A DNA stretch of 64,000 bases, taken from positions 88,788,717 to 88,852,716 of the forward strand of contig CM045762.1 of the NCBI GenBank assembly GCA_025200525.1. Direction: 5' to 3'. The stretch's first letter is position 1. Every line of letters begins with the position of its first letter. This document shows positions 22,120 through 33,118 of this stretch, piece by piece. The notes under the pieces were generated by a model, which had not been told where the DNA came from, ran no database searches, and was given only the letters and a program-made list of their open reading frames with translations. Source of the DNA: Camellia lanceoleosa (taxonomy: Eukaryota; Streptophyta; Magnoliopsida; Ericales; Theaceae). A program made the translations under genes and the position numbers.

Positions 22120-24265
22120 GGTTGAAGGAAATGGCAAAACTTTAAAAGATCTCCTCTCCTCAGATCGAATTTCTGGCTTCCAACGCCATTTCTCCGTTCC
22201 TGATGACGTCCGTTTATCACTCGTGACGGACGGCACCCTTGATATGGAGAGGGCTGATGAAACCACGATTGTCTTCCCTCTCCTATCAATCGCAGAGGAT
22301 GGAGTCCGTTTCCCCCTCCACCCATTCCTTAGGGTTGTGCTTTGCCATTAGGGTTTAATCCCTTCCCAACCCAATGTCAACTTTTTTAGAATCGTAATGA
22401 GGATTATAGAGCTAAATCGTCGCCTTAGGATTAACCTCGGCATCCCAGCTATCCGGCATTGTAATGCCTTGGCTAAGTCTTCTGGTCGGCATGGACGTTA
22501 TTTCCTTAGGGCCAAGGACACCGACCATCAACTAGTGACTATGCTTTCCAGTTCTGGGAAGCGAGTCGATGATGTTATGGTCATTGTCCAAGGCAACTGG
22601 GAATTCGGCGAAGGTGAGGATCACCTCGACCCTATTCCTAGACGGAGGGGTGAACCAGGTGGCCGTATAGCTTCTTGTGTTTATTATATATATATATATA
22701 TATTTTTGTTATATATCTATAAAGCTTCATTTATGAGATCTCATGGTTTTGCTTGTGCATGAAACGATTTGAAGAAAGTCCTGACTTCGACCGACGACGC
22801 CGTTCTCTCAGAAATCAAAGTCGCGCTCAAATATTTCGGCCGTCCAAATCTCCAGAAACAGGGGAGGGCGGCCCACGTTCTGCTTCGCTACGAGCCGACC
22901 TATACCACCTTCTCGGCGGCAGAAAACATCCCAATTTTGAAGGGTGAAGAGTCTCTTACCACTCTTATTTTGACCGACTTCAAAAACTTGCAGCAAGTTG
23001 GTTTCGAGGGATCTGATTCGGAGCGGGCGGAAGTAGTTGAGGTCGCCGAGTCAGATCAGTCCGAAGTAGAGGTAGACGAGGCATTGAAGTTGGCCTTTGA
23101 GGAAGCCAGCCTTAATTCAGCCGACCCTTCGTCTACTTCGGGCCGAGGGGACCTTCCATTTGATGACGTTTTCAATGGTTTAGAAGATCTTCCCGGCGCA
23201 TACCCCGAAGACATGGCTGGGTTAACCAAGAAGGCGAACGCGGAAATGATGGCCGTGCGGCGAAGAGCAGAGGCCATTCGATCTGAAGTGCTAACTGCTG
23301 CTGAATCTCAGCCTTCCCTGCCTGTTGCCGAATCTCAGCCTCCCTTGCTTGTTATTAAGGAAATGGAAAAAAACCAAAGTGCCGAGTCCACTATGGTCGT
23401 GCAGGCCGATCATGAGGCCGAGCAAAGGGTAGAGAAACGTCCTGCCGAGGTCGAGGTCAAGGCCGGCTCAGAAGAAAATCGTGCCAACAAACAACCTCGT
23501 TTAGAGGAATCGGATGTGATTGTGCCTTTTGTCATTCAGCCGAAGATAAAAAACACGCTGATCTCCTCTTATGCTTCGATCATTAAAGATCCTGCCGTTG
23601 CACTCAGCATGGCTACATCCATCTCATTCTTGGTGACAAAGGCGGCTTCCGGCAGATCTGAATTCTTGATAGCATTAGCCGCTCCATCGGCTCTTTTGGT
23701 ATATATCTTGACTTTATCTTTTTATTTTATGCAAATACCGTTTTGGTTTTAATTTCCTGTTTTGCAGACGGTCGGAAGGATAGCCGAGATGGGCCGTCGC
23801 CATCATGACGCCGTCGAACAGCTTGGCCGTTTACAGACAGAAGTTGAAGGCCAAAGGAGCAGGGCTGGGTTTGAAGCATTGTGGGCGAAGATGGAAGGCA
23901 CGAGGGCCGAGGCCAAGATAGAGAGGGCCAGAAATGCAGACGGGCTCAGGTTGGCTGCCAAGCAGAGGGCGAATGCGAGTGAAGCTGCGCTCAAGTTAGC
24001 CCAAGAGGCGATTGCCAAACTTGAGGCGGACTTAGCAGAATCAAAGGCGGCAAAAGAGGTAGCCGAGTCTGAGGCTAAGAAGGCGTATGAGGCTGGGCAA
24101 AGCGCTGCCCTTGCCAATTACGTGGAAGAAGTCCCCAAATTCGTGAATCGGGAATTCAAACACGGCTGGCTCAAGGCCCTTGCTGCTGCTAATATGACAT
24201 TGGCTATGCTAATTCCATATGAGCAAGTGAATATTGAGCCGCTGGAGTCTGACTTCGAGGATTGA
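22120..24265 (+). pseudogene. antisense ORF 1 of the Tat element, multi-exon, one stop
   Basis: Conceptual exons lie on the strand opposite to gag-pol. Exon 1 (from about 22120, after an intron-end-like TATAG) reads KDLLSSDRISGFQRHFSVPD, TTIVFPLLSIAEDGVRFPLH, PFLRVVLCH, a TAG near 22350, then GLIPSQPNVNFFRIVMRIIE and MVIVQGNWEFGEGED. This is the pattern of the plant 'putative transposon/gag-like' domain. Exon 2 (about 22760-23700) is acidic and low-complexity (DPSSTSGRGDLPFDDVFNGL). Exon 3 (about 23768-24265) is an Ala/Glu-rich coiled coil ending NYVEEVPKF, FKHGWLKALAAA, EQVNIEPLESD. The introns are inferred from frame changes and GT/AG sites. Function is unknown. Confidence 0.7.
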
Positions 24266-24542
24266 TGAAGGCGACACTAATTTTTGTTTTAGGATTTTGG
24301 ATGTAATGTTACAGCTTTTAGTGTTACAGCTTTTGTTTTATGATTTTGAATGTCATTTTTGTTTTAGCTTTTCATCTAGTAGTTTTCATATGTAAAATGG
24401 CTATAGTCTGTGCCTGATTTTACTAATGAAAGTTTTCCTTGTACATCGCTGTTATTTGTGCTAAATTTTGTTATTGATGAATGGTATTGCTTTCAATTGT
24501 AAAATGGCTGCATTTTGTTTTCAATACTATCATAATTTATGG

Positions 24543-25385
24543 TGCGGCTACGGCATAAATCGATCAACATTAGGTTTAGATACTTGGCCGATCAGATTAA
24601 TAAATCTGCCCTTGCCTTAGCCAGTGCATGAGCTTCATAAGCCGAATAGGACTAGTTCGTGGAATGGTTGCGGCATAAATCGATTAGTGTCGGGTTTAGA
24701 TACTTGGCCGCTCAGATTAATAAATCTGCCCTTGCCCTAGCTAGTGCATAAGCTTTATATGCCAAATAGGACTAGTTCATGGAATGGCTGCGGCATAAAT
24801 CGATCGGCGTTGGGCTTAATTACTTGGCCGATCAGATTAATAAATCTGCCAATGCCCCAGCCAGTGCATAAGCTTCATATGCCGAATAGGACTAGTTCAT
24901 GGAATGGCTGCGACATAAATCGATCGGCGTCGGGTTTAGATACTTGGCCGCTCAGATTAATAAATCTGCCCTTTCCCCAGCCAGTGCATAAGCCTCATAT
25001 GCCGAATAGGACTAGTTCATGGAATAGCTGGGCATAAATCGATCGGCGTTGGGCTTAGATACTTGGCCGATCAGATTAATAAATCTGCCTTTGCCCCAGC
25101 CAGTGCATAAGCTTCATATGCCGAATAGGACAAGTTCACGGAATGGCTGCGGCATAAATCGATTGGCGTTGGGTTTAGATACTTGGCCGATCAGATTAAT
25201 AAATCTGCCTTTGCCCCAGCCAGTGCATAAGCTTCATATGCCGAATAGGACTAGTTCATGGAATAGCTGCGGCATAAATCGATCGGCGTTGGGTTTAGAT
25301 ACTTGGCCAATCAGATTAATAAATCTGTCCTTGCCCCATCCAGTGCATGAGCTTTATAAGCCGAATAGGACTAGTTCATGGAATG
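24543..25385. repeat. tandem array A: seven units of about 120 bp
   Basis: Units begin near 24543, 24662, 24781, 24901, 25021, 25140 and 25260, each holding GCGGCATAAATCGAT, ACTTGGCCGATCAGATTAAT and CCGAATAGGACTAGTTC. The copies are highly similar. The ORFs through it (24744-25402) are repeat translations. A diverged version in the opposite orientation lies at about 63010-63360. Confidence 0.92.
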
Positions 25386-25883
25386 ATCCGATCGGCGTCT
25401 AGCTTTTGGCGCTTGGCATTAATGACATCGCCTCGGGGGCGCTGCATACATTAAGAATAAATGGGGTGAGTTCACGCCAGTGATTCCACTTATTCTTATT
25501 CAGACTCGATTTAAACTAGCTTAGGGTAAGTGCGAATGTCAAACAGACTGTTCTTCAACAGCAGAGGAGAAGGATGAACGTTGGTTGAGCTAGACACTTT
25601 AATGAATCGCAGCAGCGAGCCTACACGCACGGGAGGAAGGACGTCCAAGGAATGGGAAAAACGTTAGCCCCCAAGCCATCGAAGCAGATCACCCTGAAAA
25701 GAAAAACAGCAACGAGGAAGCTCCCCGCGACCGAGGAACGAGCCAGTCGCGATGCCACGACCATTGAGTTTTGCGATTTTCGTAGAGAATAAACCAATGA
25801 CGGAGGCGGATTCCATCGTTAATGATCCGGGTGTAGCGGTCGAGTTCGCTCGACAGATCTTTCCACCGGAAGTCCAACAATAG
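25386..25883. other. spacer between tandem array A and antisense ORF 2
   Basis: No clear gene. It may contain the 5' part of antisense ORF 2: a plus-strand frame just upstream reads through GAATRSS-like residues, but no splice signal is decisive. The minus-strand ORFs at 25664-26141 are shadows. Confidence 0.4.
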
Positions 25884-26459
25884 ATGGTTGGACGACAAGA
25901 TTTCGAAGTATTTCGAGAAGGTATCCATGGGGCGGTGAAGGGGCTGTACACCGCCTATGAAGTCGGCATGCACCTGCGCGCCGCGCGACGGGAAATAGAG
26001 AAGAAGGACGAACAAATCCGTAGTTTGGAGGCTCGCGCGGAAAAGGCCGAGCGTGAGCTTAAGGAGCTTAGGAAGGCTCAAGCCACCAAGCCGTGTGTAG
26101 TGGGTCAATCTAACCCGATCGTGGAGGAGAGGGTGACCCAACGGCTGTTAAGTCAAGCCATCGCCGACCGAGATACGGCAAGCATGTTTGCCATAGAAAA
26201 TGCGAGGACCATGGGTTATGAACAAAGCTTCCATGCGGGCCAGAAGGTTGGGATCAACAAAACCAAAGAGAAACTTGCAGAGGAGGTCTGTCGATGCGAG
26301 AATCGGGGCTTTAGGCACAGTTGGATCGAGGCACTTCAGGTCGCGGAGGCTCTCCGAGCAAAGGGTGTTGATTCGGCGTTGTCGCTGTACCAGCGTGATC
26401 ATTTTCCCTTTTCCGCTTTTGAAGTCGAAAAGAGTGACGATGAGGGAGGCGCCAGATAA
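25884..26459 (+). CDS. antisense ORF 2 of the Tat element (coiled-coil protein)
   Basis: An open frame of 191 codons lies on the strand opposite to gag-pol. Residues about 30-75 are a strongly charged heptad-like coiled coil (RREIEKKDEQIRSLEARAEK...), followed by a middle region with SQAIADRDTASMFAIENART and a C-terminal motif CRCENRGFRHSWIEALQVAE, then an acidic end (EVEKSDDEGGAR). The C-terminal motif resembles the FKHGWLKALAA motif of antisense ORF 1, suggesting two related proteins. Antisense extra ORFs are known in Tat elements, but their function is unknown. This one has no internal stop, unlike the sense genes. The start at 25884 is not certain; the frame may be one exon of a longer gene. 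Confidence 0.65.
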   Translation: MVGRQDFEVFREGIHGAVKGLYTAYEVGMHLRAARREIEKKDEQIRSLEARAEKAERELKELRKAQATKPCVVGQSNPIVEERVTQRLLSQAIADRDTASMFAIENARTMGYEQSFHAGQKVGINKTKEKLAEEVCRCENRGFRHSWIEALQVAEALRAKGVDSALSLYQRDHFPFSAFEVEKSDDEGGAR

Positions 26460-26774
26460 AATTACTCATTGCAATGCTCAAACGCAGATTACATTTAAAA
26501 CTATGTAATCATTAGCTGATTGAATAAAATGTTTTATTTTCAATGTTTGTGTTTCGTTGTAATTTTTGTTCGGCACACACGTGTTTGCATGTGTTTCATT
26601 GTATAAATGTTTGAATAAATGTATTTTAGATGATTGAATAGACATTGACCGGCCCGAGTTAATTAAGCATTTTATTTCGAGTGTTTATATGCTTTAATGT
26701 GTAAACGGTTTTTACCGGCTTGACATAACAGAGCGTTCTTCATTAAATATTTATTCGGCATATAAGTGTTACGC

Positions 26775-27560
26775 AAGACCCTGGCTCTGAATCCGGAGGC
26801 TTTTTTGGCCTAAAGGCATCATGCGCTGATGAGGCTCCGAATCCGGAGACTTTTTCGGCCCAAAGGCATCGTGCGCCGATGAGGCTCCGAATCCGGAGGC
26901 TTTTTCGGCCCAAAGGCGTCGTGCGTCGATGAAGCTCCGAATCCGAAGGCTTTTCCGGCCCAAAGGCGTCATGCACCGATGAGGCTCCGAATTCGGAGAC
27001 TATTTGGCCAATCGTGATATCCACGAAGGGCGCTCCGAATCCGGAGGCTGTATTTGGCCAATCGTGATATCCACGAAGGGCGCTCCGAATTCGAAGGCTT
27101 TTTCGGCCCAAAGGTATCATGCGCCGATGAGGCTTCGAATCCAGAGGCTTTATTTGGCCAATCGTGATATCCACGAAGGGCGCTCCGAATTCGGAGGCTT
27201 TTTCGGCCCAAAGGCATCATGCACCGATGAGGCTCCGAATCCGGAGGCTTTATTTGGTCAATTATGATATCCACGAAGGGTGCTCCGACTCCAGAGGCTT
27301 TTTCGGCCCAAAGGCATCATGCGCCGATGAGGTTCCGAATCCGGAGGCTTTATTTGGCCAATCGTGATATCCACGAAGGGCGCTCTGAGTTCGGAGGCTT
27401 TATTTGGCCAATCGTGATATCCACGAAGGGCACTCCGAATCTGGAGGCTTTTTCGGCCTAAAGGCATCATGCGCCGATGAGGCTTCGAATCCTGAGGCTT
27501 TATTTGGCCAATCGTGATATCTACGAAAAGCGCTCTGAATCCGAAGGCTTTTTCGGAACA
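26775..27560. repeat. tandem array B: two interleaved modules, about 15 units
   Basis: One module contains TTTTTCGGCCCAAAGGCATC and the other TATTTGGCCAATCGTGATAT; both share GGCTCCGAATCCGGAGGC-like edges. About eight of the first and seven of the second are seen. At the left only the first module occurs; to the right they alternate. Unit length is about 50-60 bp. Long ORFs on both strands here only translate the repeat. The array lies between the integrase end and antisense ORF 2. Confidence 0.88.
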
Positions 27561-27677
27561 CTTTTGAACTAGATTTCGCAGTAAGTAGAAATGTGTACAT
27601 GGAATCTTTTCATTACAAAAGTGGAAAGTGTACATGGTGAGCCATTCGAAGCTAGTATCACTCCCCACAGGTCGGGT

Positions 27678-28929
27678 TCAATGATAGAATTTGCGCAAGT
27701 GCGTTGAATTCCAAGGCCGTGGCAGACTCCTTCCAGACATGTCTTTGAGCCGATACGCCCCTACTCCTGCGATCGAATCGACCTGGTAGGGGCCGTCCCA
27801 ATTAGGACCTAATTTTCCATCAGCCGGCTTCCTAGCGGCCGGGAGTACTTTCTTCAGGACCAACTCTCCTAGTGTGTAGCGGCGTAGCTGAACACATTGA
27901 TTATACGACTTAACGAGCTGCTATTGATACCGCACCATGGATGCGAGGGCATGGTCTCTTTGTTCTTCAATCAGGATCAAATCCAAGGCCAGCATCATGT
28001 CGTTTTGGCCCATATCAAAAACTATCGATTTCAAGGTTAAGAGGCCGATCTCCAGGGGTATGATTGCCTGGGTTCCAAAGCATAGAGCAAACGGCGTTTC
28101 CTCAGTAGATCGCCTCGGCGTAGTTCGATGAGCCCACAACACACTCGGCAATTCTTCGACCCACTTGCCTTTAGCTTTCTCCAGCCTCTTCTTGATGCCG
28201 TCCAAGTGGATTTGTTAGAGGCTTCAGCTTGACCATTGGTTTGTGGATAAGCCGGTGTGGAAAAGTAAGGCCGGATACCATACTTGCTGCACAACTCTCG
28301 GTAGACGCCACAATCGAACTGGGTGCCGTTGTTTGAGATAAGTGCTCTTGGAATACCGAATCGTGTTATGATGTTTCTCCAAACAAAACGCTTCACATCG
28401 GTATCTCGGATGTGCGTTAGTGCCTCCGTTTCTACCCATTTTGTAAAATAATCTGTCGCGACAATAAAAAATCGCTTGTTACCCAGGGCGCGAGGCAGTG
28501 GTCCGACGATGTCGAGTCCCCATTGGGCGAACGGGCAAGGACTGGTTATGGAGCTTACTCTTCAGTAGGTAGGTGAGTTAAAGGAGAGAACTTCTGGCAC
28601 TGTTCACACTTTTTCACGTAACGTTCGGCATCGGCTCTCATTGTCGGCTAGTTATACCCCTGTGTCATGGCTCGATGAGCCAAGGAGCGCCCGCCAGAAA
28701 GGGCGCCACAACTGCCTTCATGTATTTCAGTCAAAAGCTCCTCGACTTTGTCCAGGTGCACACATTCCAAATATGGACCGGAGAGGGATTTTTTATAAAG
28801 CCTTCCTTGCGGATCCAAGTAGTATCGCAGGGATTTGTTTCGCAGCTTGTGTGCTTCTTTCTTGTCCTCTAAGAACTGTTCGGAAGACAGGAATGCAGTA
28901 ATGGGATCCATGCAACTCGGTCCAGATTC
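27678..28929 (-). pseudogene. Tat integrase with a lost catalytic Asp
   Basis: The N-terminal zinc-binding part (ALSGGRSLAHRAMTQGYN, then YVKKCEQCQKF) precedes the core with VATDYFTKWVE. The second catalytic position reads ISNNGTQFD where ISDNGTQFD is expected, a D-to-N change matching GAC to AAC. The Glu region QTNGQAEASNK is present. The C-terminus includes ELPSVLWAHRTTPRRSTEE, PFALCFGTQAIIP and the final WDGPYQVDSI, STHLRKFYH. Stops and frame changes occur near 28205, 28400 and 28650. No chromodomain is visible. Confidence 0.88.
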
Positions 28930-29409
28930 TATAATATTGACCTGGACTTCCTCCGAAGGGCCAATGCTCGGCTCCGGGATGAAACCTACTTCGATGGTCC
29001 ATTTAATCTCTGAGTTAATGGCGGAGGCTAGGCAAGCCAGGGCATCTACATGTGTGTTCTGATTACGTGTTATCTGGTTCAATTCATGATGGTCAAATTT
29101 TGCCAGCAAGGAGTTGGCCGTTTTCATGTAAGCCACCATACGATCGTTTCTTGCCCGTACTCCCCCTTTAGTTGATTGATCACCAGTTTTGAATCACAAA
29201 ATACAAGCAAACACCGAGCACCCAGAAGATGTGCATTCCGCAAACCGACTAGAAGGGCTTCGTATTCGGCTTCGTTATTTGATTCCTTGAAGTTGAGCTT
29301 GACGGCTTGCTCAATTATTGCGCCGTTGGGAGCCATGATTACAACTCCAGCTCCACTGCCCCGCTGATTGGATGATCCATCACAGTACAACTGCCAAATG
29401 TCCCTAACA
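28930..29409 (-). pseudogene. Tat second RNase H (archaeal-like aRH)
   Basis: The frame reads WQLYCDGSSNQRGSGAGVVI, SNNEAEYEALLVGLRNA, LLVFCDSKLVINQLKGEYG, with Asp, Glu and Asp in the RNase H positions. A break at about 29125-29140 leads to MKTANSLLAKFDHHELNQIT and NTHVDALACLAS, which supplies the last Asp region. A second, archaeal-type RNase H between the ordinary one and the integrase is a known property of the plant Tat group. The catalytic residues seem present but the frame is interrupted. Confidence 0.82.
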
Positions 29410-29870
29410 TAAATTCTCCAGTTCGGCTTCAGTAGAATTTCATCAGGCTTGAAGTTGGCAAGATCCCTAGTGAATTCGGCAACAAAGTCGACAAGCACCT
29501 GTCCCTTGATTGAGGTTCTAGGTAAAAACTGAATATCGTACTGGCCGAGTTTAAGAGCCCATTTTGAAACACGTCCTGATGCTTCTGCACTACGTAGTAC
29601 TGATCGGAGGGGATAATCTGTTAGCACCCCAATGCTATGCTCATAGAAGTAATGTATCAGTTTTCTTGCCGCCATGACTAGGGCTAGGATGAGTTTTTCT
29701 AGCGAAAGGTAGCGTGTTTCGGCGTCAACCATTGCCTTGCTCACATAATACACTGGCCGCTACTCCCCTAGTTCTTCCTTTATTAGTACGGTGCTGACGG
29801 CCTAGTCGGAAACTGCCAGATACAAAATGAGCGGATTACCGGCTGAAGGTGTTGTCAAGAGTGGAACTGA
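29410..29870 (-). pseudogene. Tat RNase H, retroelement-type (degenerate)
   Basis: The domain is recognisable from YYVSKAMVDAETRYLSLEKL, ALVMAARKLIHYFYEHSI and the KWALKLGQYDIQFLPRTSIK region leading to LVDFVAEF, which is the connection between the two RNase H domains. The upstream third (29760-29870) is frame-broken. This domain degrades the RNA template. In the Tat lineage it is usually partly degenerate and followed by a second RNase H, as here. Confidence 0.82.
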
Positions 29871-30782
29871 TCAGAGGTAGCTCTTGAGGCCGTTGAAAGC
29901 AGCTTCGCACTTGGCGGACCATTCAAAAGCCTTGCCCTGCTGTAATGTATGAAAGAATTGTCGGCAGCGGTCCGTGGAACGACTGATGAACCTGTTGAGT
30001 GCAGCGGCCATCCCTATTAACTTCTGAACTTCCTTGACCAATTGAGGGGAGCCGAGTTCTAGGATTGCTATGATTTGCCTTGGGTTGGCTTCGATTCCTC
30101 GGTGGTTGACAATGTAACCCAAGAATTTGCCAGAGCCGATCCCAAACGCACATTTGGAAGCGTTTAGCTTCATTCTATATTTACGTAGAATGCCGAATGT
30201 CTCTTCCAGATCGACTATATGATTCTGCTCTTCCTTGGACTTGACCACCATATCGTCAATGTACACTTCCATAGTGTGGCCGAGTTGTTCCTTGAACATG
30301 GTAGTGACCAGTCTTTGGTAGGTTGCCCCTGCATTCTTCAGCCTAAAAGGCATAACCTTTTAGCAGTAGGTTCCTCTTAGGGTGAGGAATGCAGTTTTGT
30401 CTTGGTCCTCTGGATGCATGGCGATTTGATGATAGCCTCTGTAAGCATCGAGAAAGCTCATACGTTGATGGCGTGCCGTCGTATCTACAAGTTGGTCAAT
30501 TCTGGGTAGGGGAAAACAATCATTGGGGCAAGCTTTGTTTAGGTCTGTGAAATCGACGCACACTCGCCAAGTCCCATTTTTCTTCTTCACAACCACTATA
30601 TTAGAGAGCCATGTAGGGTAGGTCACTTCCCTGATTGCCCCGGCGTCAAGCAACCTATCAACTTCCTCAACAATGGCGGCAGTGTGCTCTGCAGCTAACC
30701 GCCAGCTTTTCTGAATGATCGGCTTACACTTAGGGTTAACATTCAAACGGTGCTGTGAAACGGACGGATCTATACCCGACAT
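29871..30782 (-). pseudogene. Tat reverse transcriptase (single stop)
   Basis: Motifs appear in order: HRLNVNPKCKPIIQKSWRLA, AGAIREVTYPTWLSNIVVVK, WRVCVDFTDLNKACPND, FLDAYRGYHQIAM, KTAFLTLRGTYC, a TAA at 30357-30359, KVMPFRLKNAGATYQRLV, and the catalytic EVYIDDMVVKSK followed by KCAFGIGSGKFLGYIVN. TYC-stop-KVMPF is normally TYCYKVMPF, so a single substitution breaks a nearly complete RT. The linker to gag/protease lies upstream in the minus direction. Lineage features match Ty3/gypsy Tat. Confidence 0.92.
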
Positions 30783-30839
30783 CTCGTATGGAGTCCATGC
30801 AAAGACATCGAGGTTGCTGAGTAGGAAGGAAATTAGCTG

Positions 30840-31591
30840 CTATCTGTCGGCTTGATTCAGGGAGGCGTCGACCATGAAGAACCTATCTGGGTTTTCGTCG
30901 ATTTTGACTCGATCTAGGGCTTCTGTAGCCTTTTCACTCGGTAGCCGCCCAACATCATCGAGGCTCTCCTGATCCGGTACCTCAATGGAATTCACTTGTA
31001 ACTCCTTCGGCATCTTTCCAGTAAGGATATAGCATGCTTGTGCTGACTTCTGTGAACCACGGATTTGCTCAATGCCACGTGCTGTCGGGAAGCGAAGCAG
31101 TTGATGATAGGTGCTTGGCACAGCCTGCATAGTATGCAACCAAGTCCGCCCCATGATGAGATTATACGGCGATGGCAGCTTCACGATCAAGAACTCCACA
31201 TCCACTGTTCGAGAGCCCGCTCGAACGGGTAGTGTGATTTTCCCCAATGGGTACTCTGGATTGGCGTTGAAGCCGAATAGTGGATAAGGGGCCGGGGAGA
31301 GATCCGATTCGAAGAAGCCGAGTTTGGTGAATGTCTTGTAGTACATAACCTCTAATGTGCTCCCCAGATCAATGAGTACGCACTCAACTGTGAATTAGTT
31401 TACGCGTAACTCAATTACCAAGGGATCGATGTGGAGAAGTGTCACTCCGGCCAAATCTGAATCATCAAAAGCAATGCTTGCAGCTTCATGGGGCCGTTTA
31501 GCCGGAGTGAGTTGATTTTGAGGGTCGTGATTCGACTGAATCGTATACACCGCAGATGAAATTGGCAGGCTGTATATCATGTGGATCACAC
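30840..31591 (-). pseudogene. Tat aspartic protease (broken)
   Basis: The frame reads ASIAFDDSDLAGVTLLHIDP, then VIELRVN, a TAA, and FTVECVLIDLGSTLEVMYY. DLGS is the DxG active site of the retropepsin fold, normally D(T/G)GS. Downstream are KITLPVRAG, DVEFLIVKLPSPYNLIMGR and TWLHTMQAVPSTYHQLLRF, the usual second half including the GR(TW)L flap-side motif. It would cut the polyprotein. One stop (TAA near 31397) interrupts an otherwise good frame. The segment after 31030 is the protease-RT linker. Confidence 0.88.
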
Positions 31592-33083
31592 CAAGTGGAG
31601 GGGAATCCTATCTTAAGGCTATTGCTTTGGTTGAGTTGCTTTTTGGGACGTACTGTTGTAGCCGACCATCCTGTACCAATTCCTCCAGGTGATCCTTCAA
31701 TGCATAACAACTCTCAGTATCATGGCCATGATCCTTGTGATACTCGCACCGCCTATCACGTCTTCCCGTGTCGGGAGGTCTAACCATTTTTTACGGCCAT
31801 TTGAAGAACGGAAGATGTTGGATTTTGGACATGACTGTGCTGATCGGCTCTGACAACTCAGTATATTTCTTGTCGGCGTGCCTTGTGCGCCTGCTACCGA
31901 CTTGCAGCTGTTCATTTGCTCGGTGGGAGCATTGGTCGCTTGATCGGTGAGAATCCCGTCTCTTATCTTGTTTTGCCTGATGCCGTGGTTCATGGCTCTG
32001 AGGTGCTACAGAATTTAACGACTGAGCAATTTCAGTAGGAGCCGTCTTGTTGGTTACATTTCCGGCTTTAACCCGCAAGGCATCATCTTCCACTTTACAG
32101 TATTCTTCAACTTTCTTCATCAACGACCAAACTGTTTTGGGGGGCCATCTAGTCAAAGAGCTGCAGAGGGCACTGTCGGGATGCAGCCCCATCTTGAAGG
32201 CGGTGATGGCCATGGAGTCATTGCAAGTATCGTCTACCAGATTGAAACATTCCCAATACCGCGCCGAATACACACGAAGGGTTTCCCCCAGTTGAATCTG
32301 CATTGCCCAGAGGGAATCGGCTTGCTTTGGCTGGATCTCATTAGTGATAAACCTTGCCCTGAAGGATTTTTGGAGTTAGTGGAAGCTTTTAATCGAAGCC
32401 GGCTCCAGTTTATAATACCACCTGACAACTAGTGGTCCCAAACTACTAGGAAATATTCTGCACATGAGAGCCTCGTCGTCTGCATGCAACGTCATGGCTT
32501 GCTTGTAATGGCGGATGTGATCGGTGGGGTCTGATTTACCGTCGTACAAGGTGAATGACGGTGCTTTGAATTTCTTGGGTAGCATTGCCTTTGCAATCCG
32601 TCGTACAAAGGGATCGTGCTGGTCTTCTTCATTTGAACTATTTCTTCTTCGCTTATGCCTTATACGGGGACTCTCTTCAGAAGAACTGGTAGTTTCAGGT
32701 CACCATTTCTTCTTGGGCTCCGGGGATAATGAGTCGAAGTCGCTATCAGTGTCGTCTTGTCGGGCTCGAGGTCATTGACCACCTGCCCTCGGAGGTCGTT
32801 CCGGATCTAGGCGTACAGCTTGTTTGGACTTCGCCACTTCCAAGGCCAAATCTTGACGGAGACGTTCGTTCTCAGGGATCATGTTCTCCAACCTCCTTTC
32901 ATTTTGCTTTGCTTGTTCCATGATCGCCTGCATTGTCTCATGCTCCGAAGTCGAGGGTGAGGCGAAGTTCAAGGCGAGTCTTGTGGCGATAGTCTCCGGT
33001 CCAAGTATGTTTGTTGAAGTGAGGTCGTCTCTCTGTGTGGTTTCGTTAGTGACTATTGGAGGGTCTTCTGTTACGCCCGCCAT
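31592..33083 (-). pseudogene. Tat gag (broken)
   Basis: The gag starts with ATG (MAGVTEDPP) about 20 bases beyond the primer-binding site. After an acidic/basic linker (SSNEEDQHDPFVRRI) comes the capsid core: FKAPSFTLYDGKSDPTDHI, EALMCRIFPSSLGPLVVRW and then YWECFNLVDDTCNDS with AFKMGLHPDS, the typical plant retrotransposon gag pattern. Gag packages element RNA in virus-like particles. Stops include TGA codons near 32768 and 32700 where CGA is plausible, plus frame changes near 32310-32380 and after 31791. A basic, His/Arg-rich C-terminal stretch follows. No intact CCHC knuckle was seen. Confidence 0.85.
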
Positions 33084-33100
33084 GGATGTATTTGAGTATT

Positions 33101-33116
33101 CCCACAGACGGCGCCA
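33101..33116 (-). other. Tat primer-binding site
   Basis: On the minus strand, two bases after the 5' LTR, the sequence TGGCGCCGTCTGTGGG is complementary to a tRNA 3' end finishing in CCA. This is the usual form for Tat/Athila-group elements. Confidence 0.8.
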
Positions 33117-33118
33117 AT

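Noticed and set aside
22397..22762. Reading the first antisense exon as a 121-codon protein
   Set aside because: The final third runs through an AT-repeat intron; the conserved frame starts about 270 bases upstream and leaves at about 22650.
24744..27668. Long repetitive ORFs and a possible CRISPR-like array
   Set aside because: Units are contiguous tandem repeats without unique spacers in a plant retrotransposon; ORFs change strand and frame with the repeat and have no independent coding signal.
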